Counted from the stretch's first letter, positions 47,683 to 59,318 are shown. The stretch is DNA of 64,000 nt from Armigeres subalbatus (GCF_024139115.2 NC_085139.1:101790158-101854157), one strand, 5' to 3'. Made by a program: numbers and translations. The notes: a model not told the origin generated them from the sequence alone.

Positions 47683-48310
47683 CTTCAGAGTAAACGCGAT
47701 ATTGCAATTTGATAATGAACGTTATTCTTTTACGTGTGTCACGTCGCGTCGCATCGCTCGTCACGTTTAGGTGCCCGCCAGAGTAAACGCGACGTGCGAT
47801 GCGAAGCGACGCGACTCACGTAAAAGAATAACAATCATTAGGGCTCATTCACAAATTACATAACGCAAAAAAACACAGATATGAACCCCCACCCACCCCT
47901 CCGTGACTTGTTTGTAACATTTCCTTTATACCCACCCACCCCCACCTGTGACGCATAACGTCTTAAGAAAATTTCACAAAAATGATAAATTGGTATTTTA
48001 GCGAACTCTTCATTAACTTTCTTCATGGTACATAATAATACTGTCAAATTTGAATTTAATTAGGAATTTAGTTTTTTATATTATTTTATTATCTTAAATG
48101 TCACCCGTGACAGAACCAAACAAACCCACCCACCCTCTAGACAAACCGTAACATTTTGTAACGCAATATTGTGTACCCACCCACCCCTTAAAGTGTTATG
48201 TAATTTGTGAATGGGCCCTTATCAACAGGCTGTCAAATTGCACTGTCGCGTCGCGTCGCATCGCACGTCGCGTTTACTCTGGCTTCGCCCTTACTCTGGC
48301 TTCATCCTTA
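47683..48310. mobile_element. MITE with CGCGACG-rich ends, interrupted
   Basis: AGAGTAAACGCGA at 47687 and the inverted CGCGTTTACTCTGGC at about 48272-48287 mark the ends. Inside, GTTATTCTTTTACGTG pairs with CACGTAAAAGAATAAC (47723-47832), and CGCGTCGCATCGC with GCGATGCGAAGCGACGCG. A complete TTA-flanked MITE (47841-48218) splits the right arm. Confidence 0.65.
47841..48218. mobile_element. GGGC-ended MITE, 378 bp, TTA duplication, with duplicated C-rich modules
   Basis: The left end GGGCTCATTCACAAATTACA and the right end (inward GGGCCCATTCACAAATTACA) pair almost perfectly; TTA lies at 47838-47840 and 48219-48221. Inside both ends the CCCACCCACC / TGTAACATTT / CCCACCCACCCC module (47887-47950; 48125-48187) occurs in direct orientation around a ~150 bp AT-rich centre. 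Confidence 0.88.
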
Positions 48311-48970
48311 CTGACCTTCTCGGCTAAAATCAAGTGCCCAGACGTTCCGGATTAGCCGGGACAGTCCCGGATTCGGCCTACTCATCCCGTATTGTCAGGC
48401 GTTCCGGAAATCGTCACGCACTCCATGGTGAATATTTATTGTCTGAAGAATCTATGGAACCCGTAGGAAATGGGATGTTTGATAAATCTGTAACAGATCC
48501 AAGTAAGTACAAGAAAAAGGATGGATTGAGTTGATTTGTCTGACGCATAACACAGAATTCCTAAGAGTCTGAAGTCTTTGAATAACCTGAAAGGTGTAGC
48601 GAATGTGGAAATATAAAGTTTTGATATGATCTACGGAATCAAACATTTCTGAAGAATTTCTGAAAAGTTTAGGTCATGATCTTTTGGAGTCTGAAGCAAA
48701 AATCTGCTAAGATCTACAAATTTGATTTTTTTTAATTTTTTATTGTCTTTATTAGGGAGACTTTCAGCCCGAGGCTTGCTCGTCTCCTAATTTGTAAATT
48801 CAGGGTCACGAAAAAGTCTGGAATATCCGAAGATTTTTTCACAATTTCTTCACCGTTTTCTTCTTCAGGAGCAACATACTTTATCTAATTTTCTGTATTT
48901 CCGGTTCGAAACGTCGAGTAAATAATATATGCGTTTCACTAATTACGCTAATTGCAGACTGAGTAGCCGT
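48311..48970. other. no gene; possible LINE/SINE tail remnant
   Basis: 48735-48790 contains a TTTATTGTCTTTATTAGGGA-type stretch with CTTTCAGCCCGAGGCTTGCT, a phrase I associate with mosquito retrotransposon tails, on weak grounds. The rest is AT-rich. Confidence 0.3.
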
Positions 48971-49352
48971 CATTGGCGTAAATAAGGGGGGGGGGGCGGG
49001 GGGGGCCTGGCCCCCTCCAGACCTACTTGTAATTCCAACCAACAACCAACAAGTCAGTTTTTCCTACATATTTCTTAATTTTGATTATGAATTCTATAAA
49101 CATATTTTTTGTTGCGTTATCATATCTATGACTATTTGTGGGGCCGTCCAGAAACCACTTGGGGATATATAGGGGGGAAGGGGGGGGTTTGGAAAATGAC
49201 CACGATAAGCCACATGGGGGGAGGGGGGGTGTTGCCCTCGAACCACGTGGTTTTTTTTACACGAAAAACTTTTGGTGAATAACAATAGCGGTGTAAAAAA
49301 TACAAATCAATAAAATTGAATGATTAAATCATTAAACGCAAAGCGCATCTAA

Positions 49353-49411
49353 GGGCCGATGCCTATGTAGCGTCTTTTCAACTCAGCGTTAAAAAGACGT
49401 AGGTGTGCATC
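49353..49411. repeat. short palindrome starting GGGCCGATGCC
   Basis: GATGCCTATGTAGCGTCTTTT pairs with the inverted AAAAGACGTAGGTGTGCATC around TCAACTCAGCGTTA. TAA precedes it at 49350-49352. The right boundary is uncertain; a GCCGATGCATAT phrase near 49450 may belong to it. Confidence 0.45.
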
Positions 49412-51147
49412 AAGAAAAATCCTTAACACAGCGTCGGTCGCAACGCCGATGCATATCTGCATTATTTGACCATCTTAGTCTATGATCCTATATTCATACA
49501 TAAATAAACGAAAAAACAGGTTGCGATTCAGTCTCAATTTCCACAAAATAATTTGGATAGGAAAAATGGAAAAATATTTAAAAAATTCCGCCGCAGATGG
49601 TTTTTGGCATAACGCCGCACTTTTTCATCAGCGGACTGCAGCTACAATTTTGAAAAATGTTCATGTTTTTACAATAATCCAAGAAAAAAATCTTAAGAAG
49701 AAAAATTCACAAGAATTTCTTGTGGATATTCAGGAAAAATCAAGTAAAGAAATTTCCTGTAAAAACTTTGACATAACTTCATACAATCCTGATAAAGTGC
49801 TGGCATTAAGATTTTTTTTTTGAACAATTCTCTCTGAAAAAATTTGCTTGGAAATTTTGCTATAAATTGATAATGCAAAAAAAAAACAAAACATCTCCAG
49901 TGTTAATTCCAAAAAATTTTCCTTAAAACTCCGAAAAAAACTCCATGTGAATTCTGTCTGAAAATTAAAAACAGTCCCGTGGGAAATACATATAATTTTC
50001 GTTGGAAAAACATTCTAATGAATTTCTTCGACAAGTTCTTCCGAAATTCTTCTTCATTTACAAAAGAAGTTTTTCGAACATTTTGAGGAGTGCACTTCAA
50101 AATGTTCAGTCTCCAGTTAGCCAGTTCGATTCTCGTTCCTGTCTAGGAAGTTTTTCGGGTGGGAAACATTCTCGACACTCTAGGTATAGTGTATCCATCG
50201 TACTTGCTACACAAGATATATAATCGTGCAATGGCTGGCATATAAAAGCTTTCAATTTATAACTGAGGAAATGCTTATAGAATATGCTAAGTTGAAAAGC
50301 AGACCAACTTCCAGTTGGAATATGGAGCCAATGCCACATGAAACATTTTCGTTGATTTTTTTTTAAATTTTGGAATTTTGAAATGAATTTTTTTTCGGAA
50401 TACTTTTTTACGCTCTTTGTGAGTCTATCACATTTTTTGAAATTTTCCAAGTATTTTTTATTTGAGGCATTATTTAGAATTTCCACGGAAGAGTCTATGG
50501 ATTATCTTCAAAAAATTCTTTGGATTTTCAAAGAATAAATCTTTAGAATTCTCAAGGTTCATGTTTTGAACCCGAAATCATTTCAAAATTTCATCGGGAA
50601 TTCATTCTTCTTCGGGATGTCACTTTGATTTCTTTGTAGGTTCAGCTGAACGTGGCTAAACATTGCTTTAAATCTTTACCATGCAAAAATGCACAGGAAA
50701 TGATTTAGAAAATTAAGGAATTTTCACATCAGAAAATCTTCAAAATTTTGATTTAATTTTTAAAGGAATTCCTACTGGAAATGCTTCTAAAGTACAACCT
50801 TTACAAGTACTACAAAAGTACAATTTTTTCGTTATTTCCACTTGTAAAAAAATCGGAATGTCCTCGGGAAATTCACTATTTGTGATTCAAATGAACTTTT
50901 TTCGATTTTCTACTGGAAAATCTTAGGAATTTCCATCGGAAATATTTTGGCATATTCCGAATAATTTCTTTTGGAAATTAAAAAAAACTGCTGAAAATTT
51001 CTAAGAATTTCTTTTGGAAAACGAAAAAAAATCCATTGGAAATTTAGAAGAATTTCCTTTGAAGATTAATTAAAGTTGCCCAGGATTTAAAAAAAATCTT
51101 TAGAGGTTCTGTAAAAAAGTAAGCTGAATTTTGTTTTCTATTTTATA

Positions 51148-51338
51148 GGGGAACAGACGGCTTTGGCAGGTTTTGTTCTATTATTGGCAGGGGGGTTTTT
51201 ATCGACCGAATTTTATGAAATTTGGCCACAATATTCTTTGATATGCAAATAATATTTGGGTCAAATTTGAGCATAATCAGTCATAAAAAACCCCCCTGCC
51301 AATAATAGAACAAACCCTGCCAAAGCCGTCATTACCCC
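51148..51338. mobile_element. palindromic MITE, 191 bp, TA duplication
   Basis: The arms GGCTTTGGCAGGTTTTGTTC and the inverted GAACAAACCCTGCCAAAGCC, then ATTATTGGCAGGGGGGTTTT and its inverse, span about 65 bp each. The tips are GGGG/CCCC, with TA at 51146-51147 and 51339-51340. Half of a related copy lies at 40755-40866. Confidence 0.87.
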
Positions 51339-54300
51339 TACTTGAAATTCTTCGAATTTGATGTTTATTGGAATTTTCATCGTAAATATGCATTTCGAAT
51401 TGAAATTCTAAAGATTAAAGATTTCTTATCAATATTCCGAAGGGTTTCCTTGCAACTCCAGAATAATTATTCTTGAAAATTAAGAAGATCTTGGAATTTG
51501 AAATTAATCCAAGAAATAAATGTAGTAAATAATTTAGGCTTAAGAAGCCTAGTTTTTATGGTACTGAATAATTATCATAATTGATCGAAAAATTAATAAT
51601 GCACCTAAATGTTCTTAATACACAAAATTCTAGTAGTGCGCATGAAAAAGTTTATGACATAGAGAAGCTTGCATTTAAAGAATCAACATGAAATTCTAAA
51701 TAAAATGCTTTTAAATTCATAAAAGGGTCTTAGAACTAAGAAGATTCCTGCGATATGAAAAAAAGTTGCAGTGTTAAAAAAAATCTAAACTAGTTAAAAA
51801 ATAGTGTTATAATAACGATTGAAATTGAATTCCAAAACCCTTTCAGGAATGATGGGTCGTATTTGACCAGCGTTTTGGATTGTCTATAAAATCACAAAAG
51901 AGAGCTAGAGCCACCATTTTCTTCAGTAAAATTGTTCATCTAGATATTGGCTTTACATAAAAAATATGGGAGCTCAAATTTGACTGACCATGAAAACTCA
52001 GATATCCGAAACCTTGGGAAGATTTCGATTCTAAGAGCGTGTAAATAAAGTTTAAATGTTTGAATCATTCTAATCAGATGGGTGGTCAGATAAGATGGGT
52101 CATCCTGAACGTTAAGCCAGTGATTAATATTCAGGAATACGAGATGCTCAAGGTACTTTAAAATGCTCTCAAGTTCAACCCACGAATCTACCAGATCAAT
52201 CAAGACATTTGCAATGTTCTCATCATCGGTATATACCTAATCCGATGAAATAAGCATATGACCCTAATTTCCATTAAAATGAAATCCAAGAGACAAGATA
52301 CCCAAAATTATCTTGAGTCAACAGCAAGATGCACAATGACTATGAGGTTTGTTCGCAAACTGTTTTTGTAGGGCCTTAGAAGCACTGGGTTCACGGACTT
52401 GAATGATCAAGTAGTTCAAACATTACGACTTCCAGGACGTTTTGTATAACCTAAAAAGTCTGTAGTAGCTTGTATGAATAATAATTGAAGTCATATCAAC
52501 CCAATGGACCTTCTGCGATATTATATCATACATCATTCATATGTTGGTTAATTGGATAAATCGAATGATCCGAACTCCAAAATAATAATTGGTCTATAAT
52601 ACATTCATTATTCTATGAGTCACTTATGAAAGGAACATTGACTTAAGCATATTCGATATGTGGAATAGAAGTTCCTTGGAAAATTATTCGAAAGAACCAT
52701 CAGAGTAACTGAGAAAATAGGTTTATTATGACATCATTGGCTTCCACGAGTGGATATTAAAATAAAATTTCAATGGAGAATTAGAAATTTTGAGAGATGA
52801 GTCAGCTCTGGACTGAAAATCTATTTAATAAAGAAAAAAGTAGAAATTTTACATAATAAAATAGGAAATTGCCAATAAAGAACAATAATACACACATCAA
52901 TAATAAATTAGCATTTGTAAAAGCAAAAATTACAATTATGAAATAAGAATTTTCCATAAAGAAATCAAAATTTTCAACGAAAAAATACAAAATTTTCATG
53001 AATAAATCAATATTAGCAATGAACAATTAAAAAAATCCTCCTGATGCATTGAAGGTGTGCGAGTTCTAGATATCTTAATACCTGATACACATTACACCAT
53101 CAAAATTTTCGACTTCATGGAAATTTATAATTTCCATGCTGGATTTAGTTTAATTTTGATCAATTGAAATTGTTCATCTTCAAAATTGATCGGATTAGCA
53201 TATGTTTTAGTTACATAAGGTTTTTTTTATTTTTGTACTTGAAAAAAAAAAACCACGTGGTCATAGGGGGGGGGGAGGGGGGGGGTCTGCCAAATGACCA
53301 CGATAAGCCACATGGGGGGAGGGGGGGGTTGAAAATCTTAAAAAATATGACCACGTGGTTTCTGGATGGCCCCTGTTCAGCAAAGCATCGAAATATTTAA
53401 GTTGGACCCCCGGGAACATTTTCTCGATTTTTAAGCTAAAATCAATGCCGCTTCTAATTCAGTTGCTAGCTTAAAATAATAAATTTGTTCTACATTTGTT
53501 TGACTAGTATCCTGGTCGCAGAACCATAAAAACATAATTGTATTAAGATATAAATATTTCTGTTCTATTAAACTACCATCCGCTTCAAAAAAGACTGAAG
53601 CAACTACATCAAAATGAGCACATGTACACAAATCCGGTCAATGAAATTTCGAACGACCATTCTTTCGAAAATCTTCGAGTTAATCGCAAGGTATGCCGCA
53701 AAATAGTTGATCAAATTCCTATGGAGCTTTTTACTCTCGCTATATAATTCTGGGCCAGAATTTCTAGCACAGAAAGATACAAAATTATAAAACTTAAGAA
53801 TCTTTGTTACAATGACAGAAAAATCAACAACGCATTCCATTGAAAATATTAGGACAAAACCAAATATACTAATATATTTGACAAAACTTAGGCAACCTTC
53901 GCACTCACAACAGAGATTGCATTAAAGAAATATTTTTATAATCCTCAAAAGATCTTGTTCCATTTAATTTTTTGGCGATTTCATAAGGATCATCGGAAAA
54001 CTCTCTTGTGCCTGCTTTAGTTAGAATTGTTTTTTAGGATAAAAAAAAATATTTAGAAACCAGTTCGTATCAAAAAACATTTCTTTTGCAGCACAATTCA
54101 GATCGATTTGGTTGCTTCCCAAAACTCTTTGATTTTTGCAGAGAAATCTCTCACCTATTCAGAAAACCATAATAAAGCCTCTTCCTAACGTCAGTAACTA
54201 CAAAAACCCTATGTTATTCTGGAATTTGATTTATGACTCATAAAAAACACTTTAGGATTCCAAATTTGTGTTCATCGGTACTTAACTATTTCAGCACATA

Positions 54301-54422
54301 GCATACATTTTGGAATTGCATGAATACTTATATTGATTATGACAAAATTTCGTGGAATTTATTCCACATCTAAAGAGTTTCAAAAATTTCAAGTTTCAAA
54401 AAAATCGAGATCTTTATGCATT

Positions 54423-54715
54423 CTTCTTCTTCTTCTTATTGGCATTACATCCCCACACTGGGACAGAGCCGCCTCGTAGCTTACTGTTCATTAAGCACTT
54501 CCACAGTTATTAACTGCGAGGTTTCTAAGCCAGGTTACCATTTTTGCATTCGTATATCATGAGGCTAGCACGATGATACTTTTATGCCCAGGGAAGTCGA
54601 GACAATTTCCAATCCGAAAATTGCCTAGACCGGCACCGGGAATCAAACCCAGCCACCCTCAGCATGGTCTTGCTTTGTAGCCGCGCGTCTTACCGCACGG
54701 CTAAGGGGGGACCCC
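54423..54715 (-). mobile_element. Feilai-like tRNA-derived SINE
   Basis: CTTTATGCATT occurs at 54412-54422 and 54716-54726: an 11 bp target duplication. On the minus strand the head (54715 inward) has TAGCCGTGCGGTAAGACGCG as A box and GGTTTGATTCCC as B box. The body contains GCCTAGACCGGCACC-type sequence, and the 3' end consists of (GAA)n, seen on plus as CTTCTTCTTCTTC. The text strongly resembles the Aedes Feilai SINE (from memory). The second copy is at 59021-59318, same orientation, about 95 percent identical by eye. Confidence 0.9.
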
Positions 54716-55087
54716 CTTTATGCATTAAGTAATCATGGAAATGCTTGAAAACTTTCAAAAATATACTCATATCGAATTTCATTTATAGATAATTCGAAGA
54801 AGATTCTTGAATCTTAGATTACACACTTATCCAAATTTAGTAACATGGAGAAGACAAGTTGACACAGATACAGCGTTTTGAAGCAATCACAACATCATTG
54901 GAAATCAATTGTATTATTCGCGATTTTTTTATGTTAGTTCTAGGACGAATGAGCGATAAACTTAGTCAAACAATTTCTATTGCAATTCATGCGCACAGTG
55001 CTTTAAATCGCCTTTGAAAATTACATCCCACCAGCTGGTGCCATGGCCCCCCTAGACCGAGGCTCTAGTTACGCCTATGGTAGCCGT

Positions 55088-55653
55088 TTTTAATAAAATG
55101 CAAGAGAAACATTAGTAATAAAAACAGTGCTATAATTTAGGATATTCTGTATCAAATAGCTGCAATTTATATGAATGATTGTTTCTGCTCCTTTGACGTA
55201 CAAAGTATCACAGCACTGTGCATAAGGTGTCCCGGATTAGGCCAAGAAAAATCTGGTCACTTTAGCTTAAATTTATATCTGAGCCTTCCCTCAACGGAAA
55301 TCTCAACGGAAGTTTAATACAACAGAAAGAAACGTCTGTAATGCCATTCAGTTGCGAATACCGTAAACTTGACGAATACAAGGTTTTTACCAGAGTCTAT
55401 TATATATAGAGTTATGCAAAGAGTGAAGCCAAATCTACCTATTGAACTGTCAAACCGTCTACCTATCGAGCAAAGTAAACAAATGATTGTGGGTAAGGCG
55501 GAAGTATTGTTATCGCCTGATGATTATTATGGCGAATTAAAACTCATGAATTGAAATGTATTAGATTTGTTCTAGAAACAGCTTCAAAAAACTTCAATAC
55601 ACCCCCCAATAAAGTTGCAACAAGAAACTCACGTGTTTGCACTCTGTAGGTGA
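55088..55653. other. no gene assigned
   Basis: AT-rich flank. A 61-codon plus frame at 55369-55554 has mixed composition but no recognised motif and no conserved neighbour. Confidence 0.35.
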
Positions 55654-56058
55654 CAGGGAATCAATATTCGAGCAACGCCTAACAATATACTCTTTGTCGT
55701 CAACAGAGTTTGTTACTGACAAACGCACCTAGCGACAAACCTTTATCCGAATCCGAACACAATATGACAAGAATCATTTGCCTTGCATGCTCTGATATTT
55801 CCGAGAATACGATGTTAATATTGTTATCATTGTTGAATTCTCGAATATTTCCATAAAAGCAGAAACTATGATAGCATAGAACCGAAATTTGCTCTAGAAA
55901 TAATGCAAAATAACGGGATGAAAAGTTAGCAACAAGATTGTCTTCTTTTTTGTTGCTGACAAAATTTTTCGGATCTTTGTCATTATTAACAAAGCTTTGT
56001 CGTTGGTTCTCTTTTGTCGCTTGTTTCGCAAGCGCATTTCAGAAAAATTGATTCCCTG
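55654..56058. mobile_element. hAT MITE, 405 bp, 8 bp TSD
   Basis: The left end CAGGGAATCAATATTC and the right end (inward CAGGGAATCAATTTTTC) are inverted copies; GTAGGTGA occurs at 55646-55653 and 56059-56066. Interior TTTGTCGT/ACGACAAAG and GACAAA motifs are repeated in both halves. The CAGGG tip and 8 bp duplication indicate hAT. Confidence 0.87.
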
Positions 56059-56279
56059 GTAGGTGACTTTGGTTATCGAATTAAAAAGCTTTAGAAGGAA
56101 TCACTCCCGTGAAATCACTTGAAGGGTTGAACAAAAATGAAAGTTTTCAACATAATAACAAGAACATCATTCAGAACAAGAGTAAGAAGATCCTCTTTGC
56201 GCAACTCTATATAATAGACTCTGGTTTTTACTACTGCTGCCAACTGGAAATGATTTCCATCGATGTAAACAGTCAAATT

Positions 56280-56900
56280 ACCGGAGGATTCGTTCTCAAA
56301 TTGCCGGAGGTATCGTTCATTAACTTCCAGAAGAATCGTTCGCAGATTGCCAGAGGAATCTTTCTTAAATTGTCGGAGGAATCATTCGCAGATTGCCAAG
56401 AGGGTCGTTCGAGAACTGCCGGAGGAATGGTTCCCAGATTGCCGGATTAACCGTTCCAGGATTGCGGTGAAATCGATCGCAAATTTCCGAAGGAATCTTT
56501 CATGGATTTTTGGAATAACTCTTCTTGAAGAATCGTTCGTGACTTACCGGAAAAATCGTTTCCGAATTGATGGAGGAATCATTCGTGATTTGTCGGAGGA
56601 AACGTTTTCTTATTGCAAAAGGAATCGTTCCAGGATTAGCAGAGGGTTCATTCTTAAATTGTCGGAGGAATCGTTCGTGATATGCCGAGGCATCTTGTCG
56701 AATTGCAGGTGGAATCGCTCGTGTATAGCCTGAGGAATCTTTCGCGGAGTGCCGGAGGCATCATTCGCAGATTGTCGGAAGAATCGTTTCTGAATTTCCG
56801 GAGGAATCCTTTGCGGAATACCATGAGTTGCCGGAAGAATTCTTCCCGGAGTTCTGGAGGAACTGTTCCAGGATTGCCGGAGGAATCGATCTCGGATTCC
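56280..56900 (+). repeat. minisatellite D, ~23 bp period
   Basis: Units of the type GCCGGAGGAATCGTTCGCAG plus ATT, diverged 15-30 percent. Frames of 113-128 codons across it (56109-56450, 56347-56733) repeat phrases such as LPEESF and NCRRN, and are repeat-derived. It appears inverted at 58200-58850. Confidence 0.85.
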
Positions 56901-57049
56901 CATAGAAATACACCCTGGATCAGAGCATAAAATATTCACTTTCATGAAGCACATTCGCTCCGACTTTTGACATTCCTGTTTTGATTATTCAAAACATAGA
57001 ATGACTTACTCAGTTTACTTCTTCATAAATTCATTCAACTGATTACCAC

Positions 57050-57900
57050 TGAGTATGTTAGCCTCTTAAAAGGAGGCATGAGCATTTTAAAAGGACGCTT
57101 TTGAGAAAGGGGGCTTTCAAGCTCCTTAAAAGAAGAAATTCAAGCTTCTTGAAAGCAGGCTCCCGAGCCTCTTAAAGGGAGGCCTCCGAACAAAATGCCT
57201 CAAAGAAGGCTTTTCAGCATCTTGGTAGGATGCTTCCGAGCCTCTTGAAAATAGATTTTCAAGCTCCTTGAAAGATGAATTCCAAAGCATCTTGAAAGGT
57301 GGCTTCTGAACATCTTGAAAGGAGGCTTCCGAGCCTTTTCAAAAGCGACATTCAAGCAGCTTAGAAGGAGGCTTCTGAGCTTCTTGATAGCAAGCTTTCG
57401 AGTAAGCTTCTTGAAAGAAGAATTCCAAACCTTTCGAAAGTAGGCTTCCGACCCTCTTGAAAGGATGCTTCTGAGCTTCTTGATAGGAAGCTTTCAAGCC
57501 TCTTGAAAGGAGGCTTCCGAGCCTTTAAAAGAAGGCTTCCGAACCTCTAGAAAGTAGGCTTCCGAGCCTCTTAAAAAGAGCCTTTCGAGCCTCTTGAAAG
57601 GAGTTTTCCGAGTCTCTTGAAAGAAAGTTTCCGATTTTCTTGAAAGGAGCTTTCCGACTTTTTAGACATGAAGCTTTCGAGGTGACTTCTTTCCGAGCCT
57701 CTTGAAAGTAGGCTTTTGAGCCTTTTGAAATTAGGCTTCCGAGCCTCTTGAAGGGAGCCTTCCGAGCCTTTTGAAAGAAGGCTTCCAAACTTTTTGAAAA
57801 ATGGCTTCCTAGCCTCTTGAAAGGAGGTTTCCGAGTCTCTTGAAAGGAAGCTTACGAGCTGCTCGTAAGCAGGCTTCCAAAAGGCTTCTAAGAAGGCTTT
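57050..57900. repeat. minisatellite C, decayed second array
   Basis: GCCTCTTGAAAGGAGGC with TTCCGA linkers, as at 41020-41680 and in the same orientation, but with frequent substitutions and length changes. It lies between the two inverted minisatellite D arrays. The minus frame 57525-57788 (FQKARKAPFKRLGSLIS) is repeat-derived. Confidence 0.9.
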
Positions 57901-58129
57901 TGCAACGAAATTACTAAGTTTTTAATATGCTTTGATAAACTGATTGCACCACCATGCGTATCATGTACAATACAAAGTTTTGGAATCAAACATAAAACAA
58001 TTATGAAAACTAATAATAAGTTTTTATTCGAATGGAAATACATCCGTCATTAAGCATTTCTGTCCGAGGTACCCAGTGGAGCCAGCGAAGGTACCCCCCG
58101 ATTAATCCATTTTCCAACGATTTTACTCT

Positions 58130-58850
58130 TGATTTTTGAACGAATGCTTCCTGGATTCCGAAACGAAGTTCCATCGGATTCCCGTAGGAATACTTTCCTA
58201 CAACTACAACAACGAACAACTGTTTCGGAAATCCACGAACGATTCCTCCGGCAATCCAGGCACAATTCCGCCAACAATGCGGGAATGATTCCTCCGACAA
58301 TACGGGAACGATTCCTCGGACAAAACGAGAACCAGCCCTCCGGAAATATGAGAACAATTCCTCCAGCAATCCGAGGAAGATTCCTCCAGAAATTTTAAAA
58401 TGATTTCTGTGGCAACTAGCGAACGGCAATCTGAGAAGGATTTTTCCGGAAATACGCGAACGATTATTCCGGCAAATCGGGAACGATTCTTTCGGCAATC
58501 TACGAACTCCTCTTGCAATCCTCCAACATCTCCGGCAATTCAACAACTAATCCTCTGCAATCCGGGAACGATTCCTCGCGCAACCCGCAAACGATTCCTC
58601 CTGCAATTCACAAAATGTTCCTCAGGCAATCCGGGAAAATTCCTCCGGCAATCCTGGAACAATTCCTACAGTAATCTGGGAACAATTCCTCTGGCAATCT
58701 GTCAACGATTTGTCTGGCAATCCGCGAACAATTCCTCCGCCAGTTTTCGAACGGTTCCTCCGGCAATCCTGGAGCGATTCTTTTTGTGGCTTAGGGACGA
58801 TTTCTCCGTCCATCCACTAACAATTTCTCCGGAAATCATTGAACAAGAAT
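58130..58850 (-). repeat. minisatellite D, inverted array
   Basis: GATTCCTCCGGCAATCCGGG plus AAC units: the reverse complement of the 56280-56900 family. The longest frames on both strands (178 codons minus, 58010-58546; 170 codons plus, 58400-58912) come from this. Confidence 0.88.
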
Positions 58851-59020
58851 TCAAATATTTTGCATCGTTCCATAAAATCTCCGCAAATTCGCATCTTTTT
58901 GAAAAAGGATGAAGCGTGAGAAATCTTATGAAAATACACTAATCTAAAACATCTCCTTAATTTTGATGGTCACCGAATCGTCAATCTAGATGTGTCGCAC
59001 CCCTTGTACGAGCAACATAT

Positions 59021-59318
59021 CTTCTTCTTATTCTTCTTATTGGCATTACATCCCCACACTGGGACAGAGCCGCCTCGCAGCTTAGTGTTCATTAAGCAAT
59101 TCCACTGTTATTAACTGCGAGGTTTCTAAGCCAGGTTAGCATTTTTGCATTCGTATATCATGAGGCTAACACGATGATACTTTTATTCCTAGGGAAGTCG
59201 AGACAATTTCTAATCCGAAAATTGTCTAGACCGGCACGGGAATCGAACCCAGCCACCCTCAGCAAGGTCTTGCTTTGTAGCCACGCGTCTTACCGCACGG
59301 CTAAGGAGGGCCCCTTTA
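59021..59318 (-). mobile_element. Feilai-like tRNA-derived SINE, second copy
   Basis: Same structure as 54423-54715, with an intact B box (GGTTCGATTCCC, about 59238-59249) and TAAGACGCG in the A-box region. AGCAACATAT (59011-59020) and AGCTACATAT (59319-59328) form a 10 bp duplication with one mismatch. Confidence 0.88.

Larger units (their letters stand above)
49140..53373. mobile_element. composite GGGGCC-ended element, 4234 bp, TGT duplication
   Basis: The left end GGGGCCGTCCAGAAACCAC and the right end (inward GGGGCCATCCAGAAACCAC) differ at one base. TGT lies at 49137-49139 and 53374-53376. The module AATGACCACGATAAGCCACA plus a TGGGGGGAGGGGGGG tract occurs at about 49194-49230 and 53293-53330 in direct orientation. 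Each module is bounded on its inner side by CCACGTGGTTTTTTT or AAAAAAACCACGTGG. The interior is AT-rich, with decayed GGAATTTC repeats at 49690-51120, a nested TA MITE (51148-51338), and no transposase. It is nested in 48971-55079. Confidence 0.87.
48971..55079. mobile_element. outer DNA transposon, 6.1 kb with nested insertions, 8 bp TSD
   Basis: The left end CATTGGCGTAAATAAGG and the right end (inward CATAGGCGTAACTAGAG) match at most positions. GTAGCCGT occurs at 48963-48970 and again at 55080-55087. A G-rich GGGGGGGCCTGGCCCCC tract follows the left end, and GGCCCCCCTAGACC sits near the right. An 8 bp duplication fits hAT or P-type elements; the CAT tip leaves the superfamily open. Most of its length is other elements: 49140-53373 and a Feilai-like SINE at 54423-54715. 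About 1.6 kb is its own sequence, without a transposase frame. Confidence 0.75.

Noticed and set aside
55369..55554. 61-codon ORF as a small gene
   Set aside because: Length is within chance expectation for AT-rich DNA and no motif is recognised.
58010..58912. 178- and 170-codon ORFs as genes
   Set aside because: Both lie in minisatellite D and repeat the same short peptide phrases.
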